This document shows positions 9,005-17,830 of a stretch of DNA of 39,452 nt, piece after piece (position 1 is the stretch's first letter; each line of letters opens with the position of its first letter). Both the position numbers and the translations under genes were made by a program. This stretch comes from Cryomorphaceae bacterium. GTDB lineage: Bacteria > Bacteroidota > Bacteroidia > Flavobacteriales > Schleiferiaceae. The stretch covers positions 1 through 39,452 of the forward strand of contig JAFMBM010000028.1 of the NCBI GenBank assembly GCA_017858515.1, written 5' to 3'. Below the pieces are notes generated by a model, which had not been told where the DNA came from, made no database searches, and worked only from the letters and a program-made list of their open reading frames with translations.

Positions 9005-10513
9005 ATGTTTAAATGTCTTTTGCCTTCTCTCTTTTGTATAGGATTTTATTCTGCTTCAGCTCAAACAGACACAGACAAAATAGAAGCGCTTTTAAAGGAT
9101 GTGTTTTCTTTGAAAAACAGTGTTTCTCTTGAAATGAATTTTAGTTCAAGTGAACTATTGAGTTCGTTTGATGACTTGGCAGACAATCCAGCTTTAGCCC
9201 CTGATTATTTATCGAATCTGTATACTAAGCTGGGTGATAATCCAAGCAGTCCTATACTTTGGAATGATATGGCCAACTATCACAAAACCAAATCGGAGGA
9301 AGGCAAAGCATTGGAAAATTATACCAAAGCACTTTCATTGACTAGCCTTGAATTTTTTGAAGGAGATTCAGCTAAGTTCTTGTCTTTTAGAGGAATTTTA
9401 AAATTTAACACATCAGACAGTACAAGTACAGCGGATCTTGAGGATGCATTGAGAATCAATCCGAACGACTCCATGGCGCTGGTTTTTTATCCTAGCTTTT
9501 TGATGGCTAGCGGAGAGTATTCGCTGGCCAAAGAGATTTTAGAGAAGTCGCTTTCTCCTCAATCGAGTTTTAATAGGTTTGTTTTTTTTCAACTCGGCAT
9601 AGCAGATGTATTTTCTATCATGACTACTGTAATACAGTTGGATAGCATGTCAAGCGAAGAGATAGAGCGGCTTTTCAATAGATCTTATTTTGATAGCATT
9701 GCGCAGTTGTATCCAGAACACAAAGTAGAGTTCGCAAAAAGCCAAAGTGTTTTCGAACTGTTTCATTTATTGATAAAGGCCATTCCGCAAATGAAAGCGG
9801 GCTTCAACTTAGATTTTAAATATGATATGGCTGATAAAGAGCGTATTTCTTACTTGAAGCAAAGCTTTACAGCGATGCGAGATGCCAAGCAAATTACACC
9901 TTACCTATTTAACAAGGCTTTGGGCTTTCTTTCCTTGATGAATGGAGAATTCGATAAGAGTGAAGCGTATTTGATGGAGGCAAGAGCGCTTTTTCCTTTG
10001 AATAAAGCGAACGCCTTGTTTCAAGCTTGGGATGTGTATTCTACCCTTTTGCTATTGAGTGTGGTTGAAAAGAATGAAACCAAGGAGTTGAGTCACATTA
10101 ATCGCATCATTGCAGATCAGGCTAAAGTGGGTAGAAAGCCGGATGCCTATTTGCTCAAGGCGAAGTATTATTTTCAAAACGATCAACTCGAATTGGCTGA
10201 GCAGATATGCAAGAGCATTCATCAAGAATGGCCTTATTTATTTGAAAATCTATTGCTCTATGCCGTCATCAAAAACAAAAGAGGCTTTTCGTCTATGTCG
10301 AAGTTCTTTTTTCAGGATGCGGAGAAGGCCATAGGAAATTACGAACAGCAGTATAAATTGATTATTGTAGTTTCATGTGTGCAGTATTCAAAAGGCAATC
10401 TGCCCGACTTTAAATCGAATGTTTTGTTGGCCGAGTCGGTATTTATAAATCAGGGTTTTACCATTCCCATTCAAACTTCTTGGCATCAGCAGTTGAAAGC
10501 TTTGATAAATTAG
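9005..10513 (+). CDS. Secreted TPR-repeat protein of unknown function
   Basis: 502 residues beginning with a signal peptide (hydrophobic core, cleavage likely after SASA before QTDTD). The mature part is helical and contains several tetratricopeptide-like units, recognisable around residues 75-110 (NDMANYHKTKSEEGKALENYTKAL), 150-180 and 375-400 (AYLLKAKYYFQNDQLELAEQ), where small and aromatic residues recur with about 34-residue spacing. No catalytic motif was seen. It is probably a periplasmic or exported scaffold protein. The gene stands alone on the plus strand and converges with the permease gene, with 67 bp between. I do not recognise a named family; a TPR assignment is the most that can be supported. 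Confidence 0.7.
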   Translation: MFKCLLPSLFCIGFYSASAQTDTDKIEALLKDVFSLKNSVSLEMNFSSSELLSSFDDLADNPALAPDYLSNLYTKLGDNPSSPILWNDMANYHKTKSEEGKALENYTKALSLTSLEFFEGDSAKFLSFRGILKFNTSDSTSTADLEDALRINPNDSMALVFYPSFLMASGEYSLAKEILEKSLSPQSSFNRFVFFQLGIADVFSIMTTVIQLDSMSSEEIERLFNRSYFDSIAQLYPEHKVEFAKSQSVFELFHLLIKAIPQMKAGFNLDFKYDMADKERISYLKQSFTAMRDAKQITPYLFNKALGFLSLMNGEFDKSEAYLMEARALFPLNKANALFQAWDVYSTLLLLSVVEKNETKELSHINRIIADQAKVGRKPDAYLLKAKYYFQNDQLELAEQICKSIHQEWPYLFENLLLYAVIKNKRGFSSMSKFFFQDAEKAIGNYEQQYKLIIVVSCVQYSKGNLPDFKSNVLLAESVFINQGFTIPIQTSWHQQLKALIN

Positions 10514-10580
10514 AGGGAAAAGATTCTCTGAGCCGTTTTCGTTTAAAGGGAGGAAGCACTGCCGTCTTGGTTGAATAGGA

Positions 10581-11648
10581 CTATGGGTTTCTCAAGCGAG
10601 GATCTAAAATGCGATAGAGAATGTCTACACCAATATTTACTAGAACGAAGAGCATTCCAATAACCAAGACAGCGCCCATTACAAGAGGTAAATCCAATAG
10701 TTGAAGCGCTTCAACAACCTGCTTTCCCAATCCGTTCCAGCCAAAAATATACTCAACAAAAACAGACCCGGCCAACATGCTGGAGAACCAACCAGAGGCA
10801 GCCGTTACAACAGGAATAATTGCATTACGCATAGCATGTTTTCGAACAATATTCCATTCTGTCAATCCTTTTGAGCGTGCCGTTCGGATGTAGTCTAACT
10901 CTAAGACTTCCAGCAAACTACTGCGGGTAAGTTGGGTGATAACACCCAGAGGACGGATGCCAAGTGTGAAGGCAGGAAGGATGAGGTTTTTGAGTTTTAG
11001 TTGCGTTTTTTCGCCCAAATCATCGAGTTCAAATAAGTTTCCATTCATTTCTAAGCCTGTGTATTCGTGCAGAATAAATCCGAATATCCAAGCAATTAAA
11101 ATGGCCGAAAAGAAGCTGGGTAAGGCCATTCCCATAGAGCTGAAAAGCACCAAAGCCTTGTCTAATTTGGAGTTGGGAAACATAGCAGCCAACATGCCCA
11201 TGCCTATGCCAAGAAGCAGGGCAAGAGACATGGCGCATAGAGCAAGTAGCAGCGTATTGGGAAGAACTTGGGCCAGAATGGAGCCTATTTTTCTATTTCC
11301 TTTTTGGAAGCTCTCTCGCAGATAAGGCATCTTGAGTGCGAGGCTTAGTGATTCTCCTTTATAGACTAAGAATCCGCTAAACTTTTCTTCTGAGAAAGCG
11401 GTAAATCCTTCATCGGAATGCAGGGATACAGGAGATAAGTCGTTGATATAGAATAGATATTGTTTCCAGATGGGCAAGTCTAAGCCATAGCGTTCATAGA
11501 TTTGAGCGAGTTGTTCGCTGTCTTCTCTTTGCCCCATCATCATACGAGCGGGATCACCGGGCAATACTTTAAACAGAAAGAAAAGAATGCTTATCAATCC
11601 AAAAGCAACCGCCAAGCCTTGTAGAAACCTATCCCAAAGAAATCTCAT
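10581..11648 (-). CDS. DppB/OppB-type ABC transporter permease
   Basis: 355 residues with about six membrane helices. The binding-protein-dependent transport signature is visible in RSLLEVLELDYIRTARSKGL followed by RKHAMRNAIIPVV and, further on, GWNGLGKQVVEALQLLDLPLVMG, the typical end of DppB-like peptide/nickel permeases; DPRLRNP closes the protein as in this family. An extended hydrophilic insertion of about 100 residues between helix 1 and helix 2 (residues ~40-125) is longer than in many homologues. The usual partners (second permease DppC, ATPases DppD/F, binding protein) are absent from the window. It lies 3 bp behind the DoxX-like gene and thus belongs to the DUF1599-DoxX operon. Family is clear; the substrate is unknown. 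Confidence 0.9.
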   Translation of the reverse strand: MRFLWDRFLQGLAVAFGLISILFFLFKVLPGDPARMMMGQREDSEQLAQIYERYGLDLPIWKQYLFYINDLSPVSLHSDEGFTAFSEEKFSGFLVYKGESLSLALKMPYLRESFQKGNRKIGSILAQVLPNTLLLALCAMSLALLLGIGMGMLAAMFPNSKLDKALVLFSSMGMALPSFFSAILIAWIFGFILHEYTGLEMNGNLFELDDLGEKTQLKLKNLILPAFTLGIRPLGVITQLTRSSLLEVLELDYIRTARSKGLTEWNIVRKHAMRNAIIPVVTAASGWFSSMLAGSVFVEYIFGWNGLGKQVVEALQLLDLPLVMGAVLVIGMLFVLVNIGVDILYRILDPRLRNP

Positions 11649-11651
11649 TGT

Positions 11652-12791
11652 CTACATTAAAGACTCAAGTTCTTCTCTAGAAGGAAGATCGTTGTAATGC
11701 CACTTACCCATTACGGTTCCCTTGTAGAGTAAAATCACACCAGGATTGGAGCGGATCATGGTTTTTAAAGTAGTTTCATCTAGATTGGCTAAAGAAAATG
11801 GAATTTGCTCATCAATGACAAAATTGATCATTTCATCTCCACCACTAGCAGTCAGACCGAGGGTTTTTATTTGAAGATCTTCATTGACTTTCACCCAATC
11901 TCTGAGCATTGCAATGCCCTCCTTATTGGCTTTCGATAATTGTCGAATGGGTAGGAGGAATATCCATTCTTGATTCAAGACCTCTTCTGTAACATCTATA
12001 TCGTTTAGAATAACACTAAAGTCGTGAACAGGTGGTTCGTATCCTTCCTTAATTAAGACCGACTGAGTTTGGTTTTCTTGAATGACCCATTCTGGTTTTT
12101 CCCACCATTTCTCGCTAATGTAATCATCGCTATTTACTGTGATTTTCTCTCCACTTTCATTTTCGAGCGTATAAATAGTACCGTATTGAGTAGGCTCTAG
12201 TCCCATTTCTTCGGCAGATTTCATGCCTTCAGGAATGCTTTTTCCAACCGCATAGGGTCTAAAATCGATAAAGGGAAGATGTTCCAAAACGTACCAACCC
12301 AACAAGGCACTTACCAAAGTTGCAGAGATCATCTTCAGTTTCATTAATCCAGGCGAAAGAAGTGGTTTAATATGCTGTGCTCCGCTGAAAAGGAAAAGAA
12401 TAAGAACCAGGAGAATGACATCTTTTGAAAAAGACTGCCAAGGGTTAAGTGGGATGGCATCTCCGAAACAACCACAATCGGTTACCTTATTAAAGTAGGC
12501 CGAGTAGAAGGTTAAAAAAGTGAAGAAGACAATGAGAGCGAGAATAGATCTGAGAGTCCATTTTACCTTATATCCGATTAGAAGAGCCGTGCCTAAAATA
12601 ATTTCAAATAGGATGACGCCCAATGCAATGGGTAAGGTGTAATCGTTTAAGAATGCTAGATTTAGTACATCTGGGGCAAAGTAATCATGCAGTTTAAAGG
12701 CCATACCCATTGGGTCGTTCAACTTTACAAGGCCTGAAAAGATAAATAGCCCACCAACTAGAATTCGGGCAATTTGTATGAGTATGTTCAT
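11652..12791 (-). CDS. DoxX/MauE-like membrane protein (BT_3928-type)
   Basis: 379 residues. The first ~150 residues form four membrane helices of the DoxX/MauE type, with IFSGLVKLNDPMGMAFKLHDYF near the N-terminus and the conserved loop DCGCFGDAIPLNPWQSFSKD at about 105-124, whose two cysteines suggest a thiol-redox or quinone-linked role as in MauE. After a fifth helix near 150-170 a soluble region follows (about 170-379), ending in GVILLYKGTVMGKWHYNDLP, which looks like the last strands of a thioredoxin-like fold but shows no CxxC. It is a conserved Bacteroidota gene next to DUF1599 and folP. Its start codon overlaps the DUF1599 stop by 4 bp, so the two are translationally coupled. Function is not established. 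Confidence 0.85.
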   Translation of the reverse strand: MNILIQIARILVGGLFIFSGLVKLNDPMGMAFKLHDYFAPDVLNLAFLNDYTLPIALGVILFEIILGTALLIGYKVKWTLRSILALIVFFTFLTFYSAYFNKVTDCGCFGDAIPLNPWQSFSKDVILLVLILFLFSGAQHIKPLLSPGLMKLKMISATLVSALLGWYVLEHLPFIDFRPYAVGKSIPEGMKSAEEMGLEPTQYGTIYTLENESGEKITVNSDDYISEKWWEKPEWVIQENQTQSVLIKEGYEPPVHDFSVILNDIDVTEEVLNQEWIFLLPIRQLSKANKEGIAMLRDWVKVNEDLQIKTLGLTASGGDEMINFVIDEQIPFSLANLDETTLKTMIRSNPGVILLYKGTVMGKWHYNDLPSREELESLM

Positions 12792-13333
12792 TGTTCTACT
12801 TCTTTCATTTTTATAAGGGCAAAAGCGGCATAATTAGCCATATCGCAATAATTTGCGTCTATGCCTTCCGAAACAAGGGTTGTGCCGCTGTTGTTTTCAA
12901 TTTGTTTAATTCTCAACAATTTTTGAAGAATCAGATCAGTCAGGGAGCTGATGCGCATATCTCGCCAAGCCTCGCCATAATCATGATTCTTTGCAAGCAT
13001 GAGGTCGAAGCAACGCTCGGCTTGTTTATCATATCCTTTGAGTGCAGCCTCCGCAGTTAAATCGGGCTCTTTGGCAACTCCCAATTCAAGCTGAATAAGT
13101 GCCATTAAACTATAATTTAAAATCCCGATAAATTCGCCTTTTAATCCATCTTCTACTTTTTGAACTCCCTTTTCTTCAATACTCCTAAGTCGTTGAGCTT
13201 TAATGAAAATCTGATCAGTCAAAGAGGTGAGACGCATTATTCGCCATGCCGATCCATAATCTATTGCCTTTTTCGCAAAGAGATTTCTACATTCGGCAAC
13301 AATATCTCGATACTGCTTTGCGGTATCATTCAT
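12788..13333 (-). CDS. DUF1599 protein with two tandem copies of the domain
   Basis: From the ATG at 13333 the protein has 181 residues. It contains two similar halves: K-x-x-DYGSAWRIMRLTSLTDQIFIKAQRLRSIE in the first and K-x-HDYGEAWRDMRISSLTDLILQKLLRIKQIE in the second, each followed by a small helix ending in N-Y-x-x-x-A-L-I. This is the DUF1599 family, linked in the literature (to my recollection) to nucleotide-modification-associated domains; activity is unknown. A longer frame opens at 13387 (MLEMYYL...), but MNDTAKQYRDIV at 13333 matches the family start better and avoids running into the folP start region. First gene of the operon with the DoxX-like gene and the permease; divergent from folP-cdaA. 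Confidence 0.85.
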   Translation of the reverse strand: MNDTAKQYRDIVAECRNLFAKKAIDYGSAWRIMRLTSLTDQIFIKAQRLRSIEEKGVQKVEDGLKGEFIGILNYSLMALIQLELGVAKEPDLTAEAALKGYDKQAERCFDLMLAKNHDYGEAWRDMRISSLTDLILQKLLRIKQIENNSGTTLVSEGIDANYCDMANYAAFALIKMKEVEQ

Positions 13334-13353
13334 AATAGAAAAAGCCTTAATCT

Positions 13354-14223
13354 GTGCAAGGGTCGAAAGATAATACATCTCCAACATTGAATCTTAGGGG
13401 TAAACTGTACCACTTTGATGGTCCTAAAATAATGGGCATCTTAAATGCTACCCCCGACTCTTTCTTCGATGGAGGAAAATATAGTTCTAAGGATCAGGGC
13501 TTAAGTCGAGTGAGCCAAATGCTAACAGAGGGTGCCGATTGGATTGATATTGGCGCGGCAAGCAGTAGGCCGCATTCGGCTGTTATTGAATTAGAAGAAG
13601 AATGGAGCAGATTAAACGCCCTCGTACCCCATATTCGCAAAGAATTTCCTGAAGTTCCTCTTTCGGTAGATACTTGGAGGGCTGAAATTGCTCGTCGGGC
13701 TTGGGAAGAAGGAATTGATCTTGTAAATGATATTTCTGCCGGAAGTCTAGATTCTAAAATGTGGGATTTTATCGAGGCTAAAAAAGTGCCTTATTGCCTA
13801 ATGCATATGCAAGGAAGTCCCCAGAATATGCAGGATATGCCTTCATACGACAATGTAGTTGCCGATCAATTAAAGTGGTTTTCAAGTCGCTTGGCCGAGT
13901 TGCGATCTCGCGGTCTGTCAGATATTCTAATCGACCCAGGTTTTGGTTTTGGCAAAGATCTTAAGCACAACTATCAAATGCTAAAAGGTCTGGAAGCTTA
14001 TCACCATTTGGGATGTCCTATCTTAGTCGGATTAAGTCGGAAGTCGATGATTAATAAACTGCTCAATATTACTGCTGTGGAAGCTTTGAATGGCACTACT
14101 GTCTTGCACACATTGGCTTTGCAAAAGGGAGCGGCTATTCTTCGAGTTCATGATGTTAAAGAAGCTAAACAAACCATAGAGATTAGCCAATATTTTAATT
14201 CTGTTCCAGATGCCCTTATTTGA
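13354..14223 (+). CDS. folP: Dihydropteroate synthase
   Basis: Joins p-aminobenzoate to 6-hydroxymethyl-dihydropterin pyrophosphate in folate synthesis. A TIM-barrel enzyme with all family landmarks: MGILNATPDSFFDGG, DIGAASSRPHS, SVDTWRAE, LVNDISAG, LMHMQGSPQNMQ, IDPGFGFGKDLKHNY and LVGLSRKSM. The start is uncertain because there is no ATG before the conserved MGILN. GTG at 13354 gives 289 residues; TTG at 13387 (MNLRGKLYHF) leaves about 14 residues before MGILN, as in well-known FolP proteins, and leaves 53 bp instead of 20 bp to the divergent DUF1599 start. I report the longer form but consider the TTG equally likely. The end overlaps cdaA by 14 bp, so folP and cdaA form an operon. Confidence 0.95.
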   Translation: MQGSKDNTSPTLNLRGKLYHFDGPKIMGILNATPDSFFDGGKYSSKDQGLSRVSQMLTEGADWIDIGAASSRPHSAVIELEEEWSRLNALVPHIRKEFPEVPLSVDTWRAEIARRAWEEGIDLVNDISAGSLDSKMWDFIEAKKVPYCLMHMQGSPQNMQDMPSYDNVVADQLKWFSSRLAELRSRGLSDILIDPGFGFGKDLKHNYQMLKGLEAYHHLGCPILVGLSRKSMINKLLNITAVEALNGTTVLHTLALQKGAAILRVHDVKEAKQTIEISQYFNSVPDALI

Positions 14224-14989
14224 TATAGGCTTTACAGACATATTAGACATTTTGCTGGTGGCCTTTCTCTTATATCAGGTTTACCGATTGCTTAAGGGAA
14301 CGGTTGCCATTAACATTTTGGTAGGTGTTGCAGCCATTTATCTCATATGGAAGTTGGTAGAAATTCTACATATGCGCTTGTTAAGCGAGATATTGGGACA
14401 GTTTATCGGCGTGGGTGTAGTGGCATTAATTGTTGTTTTCCAGCAGGAGGTTCGGAAGTTTTTACTCTATGTAGGAACCACCAATTTTGGAAAGCAGGCG
14501 CATTTGGCCAGAATGTTCCGATGGGCTCGGAGAGACGATGAGGTTCAATTGGATATTTCCCAAATTATTGCGGCATGTCAAGTCTTAAGCGCTCAAAAAA
14601 CGGGAGCACTATTAGTATTCATAAGAAAAAGTCAACTGGGTACCTTTGAGCAAACAGGCGATCGAATTGATGCTGAATTGAGTTCTCGTTTGTTGGAGAG
14701 CATTTTTCAGAAAGAGAGTCCGTTGCACGATGGCGCTGTGATTATAGGAGGAAATAGAATTCTTGCGGCACGATGCGTTTTACCTGTAAGTGACAATTCC
14801 AGCCTGCCTAGTAGGCTAGGAATGAGGCATAGAGCAGCCTTGGGTATTTCTGAGAGAACCGATGCTGTTGCCCTTTCGGTTTCAGAACAAACGGGTGAAG
14901 TTTCTATCTCTGTAGAAGGCCAGATTTTCCATAGACTTAGCTTCGAGGAACTGCAATCTAGAATGGAGAAATTATTGGCAATAGAATAA
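14210..14989 (+). CDS. cdaA: Membrane diadenylate cyclase (CdaA/DacA type)
   Basis: Makes the second messenger c-di-AMP from two ATP. 259 residues: three N-terminal membrane helices (about 8-80), then the DAC domain. Both catalytic signatures are present: D174-G-A in HDGAVIIGG and R206-H-R208 in GMRHRAALG. Length and layout match CdaA rather than the DNA-scanning DisA. It overlaps folP by 14 bases, the usual order in Bacteroidota, in contrast to the Firmicutes cdaA-cdaR-glmM cluster. No c-di-AMP phosphodiesterase is in the window. Since CorA-like and phosphate transporters are nearby only by chance of position, no functional link is claimed. Confidence 0.95.
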   Translation: MPLFDIGFTDILDILLVAFLLYQVYRLLKGTVAINILVGVAAIYLIWKLVEILHMRLLSEILGQFIGVGVVALIVVFQQEVRKFLLYVGTTNFGKQAHLARMFRWARRDDEVQLDISQIIAACQVLSAQKTGALLVFIRKSQLGTFEQTGDRIDAELSSRLLESIFQKESPLHDGAVIIGGNRILAARCVLPVSDNSSLPSRLGMRHRAALGISERTDAVALSVSEQTGEVSISVEGQIFHRLSFEELQSRMEKLLAIE

Positions 14990-15043
14990 GTGTTTTTCAA
15001 AACATAGGTGTATATTTAACACGAACCACATCAGTTGTATTTT

Positions 15044-16504
15044 ATGAAAATTATTCATCTTAGTATGGAGTGCTATCCTGCAGCAAAAGCAGGAGGATTA
15101 GGAGATGTTGTAGGGGCCCTTCCGAAGTATCAAAACCGACTCGGATTTGAAGCTTCAGTGTGCATGCCGAAGTACAATACGGCTTGGATTCTAAAACAAA
15201 AGACAGAGCATGTTTTTCAAGGGGTTTTTGTGCAATATGGCGAACACAGGCCTTTTGCAATAGAAAGGGTTCTAAATCATGATTTAGGGTTTGAATTGTT
15301 TTTAATCAACCTCCCAGGCTTGTTCGATCGAGAAAGCATTTATATTGATCAGCGCACAGGAAGAGGTTTTTCCGATGAAATAGAGCGGAATGTAGGTTTT
15401 CAGAAAGCCGCCCTCACATGGATTGGTCAAATGGAAGAAATGCCTGCTATTTTGCATTGTCACGATCATCATACAGCACTAGTTCCGTTTTTTATAAATG
15501 AAGCCTTCGATTTTGAGCATATGCGTTCTATTGCTACGGTTTTAACCATTCACAATGGCATGTATCAAGGAGGTATGCCTTGGAGTAAGTTGGGTGTTTT
15601 ACCCGCCTTCCACCCAGAGAGAGGTGGATTGCTCGAATGGGAGCAACATATCAATTCTTTAGCATGCGGTATCAAAACCGCTTGGAAGGTTACCACCGTT
15701 TCTTCGGGCTATATGCGAGAATTGGCAATGGATGCTAGAGGCTTGGAAATGTTATTCAGAATGGAGTACAAAAAGTGCTCTGGTCTGTTAAACGGAATTG
15801 ACAATGAACTATGGGATCCATCTACCGATTCTTATTTAGACAATCGCTTAGAAGGCGATTTAATGGAGTACAAACAGGCTAACAAAGCCAGTGTTGAAAG
15901 AGAATATGGATTGGTTCCGGGTAAGCCATTGTTTACCTTCATTGGTCGGTTTGCCTATGAAAAAGGAGCCGATTTATTGCCGGAGATCATTGCAGATGCA
16001 CTTTTTTCTGGCTTAGATGCGAATTTCTTCATTTTAGGCAGTGGCGACCTCACAATACAGCATCAGATTGGACAGCTTAAAACTAAATTCCCTGAAAGGT
16101 TTAATGTGGAATTTGCTTATAATGAGCCTTTGTCTCATCGATTATATGCCGGAAGCGACTTCCTTCTAATGCCTTCTAGAGTAGAGCCTTGCGGTTTAAA
16201 TCAACTGTATGCTCTCCGATATGGAGCTATTCCTGTTGTACATGCGGTAGGTGGACTTAAAGATACCGTGCCTGATTTGCGCTCAGGGGAGGGTACGGGA
16301 TTCGCCTTTGCCAAATTAGATGCAAATCAAATCAGAAGTGCTTTGTTTGCGGCGGAAGAGTTGTTCAGACATTCGGCTAATTTTGTGGCTGTTTTAGAAA
16401 AGAATCGGCTTATAGACCATTCTTGGGAAACGGCTACAGAACAGTATATTGAACTCTATAAAGAAATGTTACCTAATTATTCTACAGAACATGTTAAGTC
16501 ATAA
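15044..16504 (+). CDS. glgA: Glycogen (starch) synthase, GT5
   Basis: Transfers glucose from ADP-glucose to the growing alpha-1,4-glucan. 486 residues, normal for GlgA. The ADP-glucose-binding motif K15-AGGLGD opens the protein; HCHDHHTALVP, LTIHNGMYQG, the second Rossmann domain opening FIGRFAYEKGADLLPE, and the catalytic-cleft motif SRVEPCGLNQLYALRYGAIPVV near 376-397 are all present. The ATG at 15044 is chosen over an in-frame TTG nine bases upstream, because MKIIHLSMECYP is the family start. The end overlaps glgC by 14 bp, indicating an operon for glycogen storage. No branching enzyme or phosphorylase lies in the window. Confidence 0.95.
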   Translation: MKIIHLSMECYPAAKAGGLGDVVGALPKYQNRLGFEASVCMPKYNTAWILKQKTEHVFQGVFVQYGEHRPFAIERVLNHDLGFELFLINLPGLFDRESIYIDQRTGRGFSDEIERNVGFQKAALTWIGQMEEMPAILHCHDHHTALVPFFINEAFDFEHMRSIATVLTIHNGMYQGGMPWSKLGVLPAFHPERGGLLEWEQHINSLACGIKTAWKVTTVSSGYMRELAMDARGLEMLFRMEYKKCSGLLNGIDNELWDPSTDSYLDNRLEGDLMEYKQANKASVEREYGLVPGKPLFTFIGRFAYEKGADLLPEIIADALFSGLDANFFILGSGDLTIQHQIGQLKTKFPERFNVEFAYNEPLSHRLYAGSDFLLMPSRVEPCGLNQLYALRYGAIPVVHAVGGLKDTVPDLRSGEGTGFAFAKLDANQIRSALFAAEELFRHSANFVAVLEKNRLIDHSWETATEQYIELYKEMLPNYSTEHVKS

Positions 16505-17774
16505 GCACAATGCAATTGCTCTCATTCTTGGTGGTGGAGCTGGAAGTAGGTTGTATCCCCTTACCGGACAAAGATCTAAACCTGCTGTACCCATAGCGGG
16601 AAAGTATCGTTTGATTGATATTCCAATCTCAAACTGCATCAATTCGGGCGTAAATAGAATGTTTGTACTTACTCAGTACAATTCGGCGTCTCTTAATCAA
16701 CATATCAAGAATACTTATCATTTTGATCCTTTCTCAAAGGGTTTTGTGGATATTCTTGCCGCAGAGCAAACGCCAAATAACGATAAGTGGTTCCAAGGAA
16801 CAGCCGATGCCGTTCGTCAGAGTGAGCACCATTTGAACAGCCACGATTACGAGCAAATACTTATTTTATCTGGAGACCAGCTCTACCAGATGAATTTCAG
16901 GGAGATGCTTACGTATCACAAACAGCAGAAGGCCGATGTAACCATCGCAACCATTCCAGTGGTGGCCCATGACGCTACTTCGTTTGGAATTATGAAGGTG
17001 GCCGACGATGGTATGATTGAGCGCTTTATTGAAAAGCCAAACATGGAAGTGCTAGACAATTGGAAGAGCAAGGTTTCGAAAGAAAACGTAAAAAAGAAAA
17101 AAGTGTATTTGGCTTCTATGGGCATCTATATTTTCAATCGTGATGTGATGCACGGCTTACTGGAACAAGCTCCAAGTGCTACCGATTTTGGAAAAGAATT
17201 GATTCCTCTAGCCATTGAAAATAAAATGCGTGTTGCGAGCTATAGCTACGATGGATACTGGACTGATATCGGAAATATTCCCTCTTTCTTTGAAGCGAAT
17301 ATTGAATTGACCGAACCACTGCCTAAATTCAATTTATTCAGTGATGTAGATAAAGTATATACTAGAGCGAGATTACTTTCTCCCTCAAAAGTCTTTGGCA
17401 CAGCAATGAATAAGGTGCTATTTTCAGAAGGAAGTATTATTCGAGCTAAGAAACTAAACAGAGCCGTTATTGGTATTAGAAGTCGGATTGGCGATAAAAC
17501 GGTTATGGAGGATTGCATAATGATGGGCGCCGATTACTATGAAACCTTAGATGAAATACTCAATAAGGACAATATTCCTGTTGGAATAGGTTCTTCTTGT
17601 CTACTAAGAAATGTAATAGTGGATAAGAATGCACGCATTGGAAATAATGTCACAATTATTGGCGATACGTCTTTAATGGATGTTGAAGAAGAGGGCTACT
17701 GCATTAAAGAAGGCATAGTGGTAATCAAGAAGGGGGCTGTAATTCAGCACAATAGCAAAATAGGTAAAGTTTAG
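16491..17774 (+). CDS. glgC: Glucose-1-phosphate adenylyltransferase (ADP-glucose pyrophosphorylase)
   Basis: Provides ADP-glucose for GlgA, the committed step of glycogen synthesis. 427 residues from the ATG at 16491: the nucleotidyltransferase opening LILGGGAGSRLYPLTGQRSK, then KPAVPIAGKYRLIDIPISNC, FQGTADAVRQ, GDQLYQM, the sugar-phosphate contact IEKP, and YWTDIGNIPSFFEANIEL before the left-handed beta-helix of hexapeptide repeats (about 310-427). The ATG at 16491 (MLSHKHNAIALIL) is preferred to an upstream in-frame ATG at 16449, which would overlap glgA by 56 bp and add residues without family support. The 14-bp overlap with glgA supports translational coupling and equal output of the two enzymes. 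Confidence 0.94.
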   Translation: MLSHKHNAIALILGGGAGSRLYPLTGQRSKPAVPIAGKYRLIDIPISNCINSGVNRMFVLTQYNSASLNQHIKNTYHFDPFSKGFVDILAAEQTPNNDKWFQGTADAVRQSEHHLNSHDYEQILILSGDQLYQMNFREMLTYHKQQKADVTIATIPVVAHDATSFGIMKVADDGMIERFIEKPNMEVLDNWKSKVSKENVKKKKVYLASMGIYIFNRDVMHGLLEQAPSATDFGKELIPLAIENKMRVASYSYDGYWTDIGNIPSFFEANIELTEPLPKFNLFSDVDKVYTRARLLSPSKVFGTAMNKVLFSEGSIIRAKKLNRAVIGIRSRIGDKTVMEDCIMMGADYYETLDEILNKDNIPVGIGSSCLLRNVIVDKNARIGNNVTIIGDTSLMDVEEEGYCIKEGIVVIKKGAVIQHNSKIGKV

Positions 17775-17818
17775 ACCCACTAAGCCTATTTAAGCCTCTC
17801 TGCTTTCTTTGATTTGCA

Positions 17819-17826
17819 TACTTTTG
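17819..17826 (+). promoter_or_regulatory. Bacteroidota-type -7 element TACTTTTG
   Basis: Exact TAnnTTTG match ending four bases before the GTG at 17831. The same spacing is seen before the M1-like gene. It suggests that corA has its own promoter after glgC and a leaderless or nearly leaderless transcript. No good -33 element is visible. Confidence 0.4.
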
Positions 17827-17830
17827 GCCA

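Noticed and set aside
10514-10580. Terminator between the convergent TPR and permease genes
   Set aside because: No GC-rich stem followed by a T run could be found in this 67-bp gap.
13334-13387. Extended start MLEMYYL for the DUF1599 gene
   Set aside because: The added 18 residues are not typical of the family and run into the folP start region; ATG 13333 is better.
16449-16490. Earlier start for glgC
   Set aside because: It would overlap glgA by 56 bp and add 14 residues without family support; ATG 16491 matches GlgC proteins.
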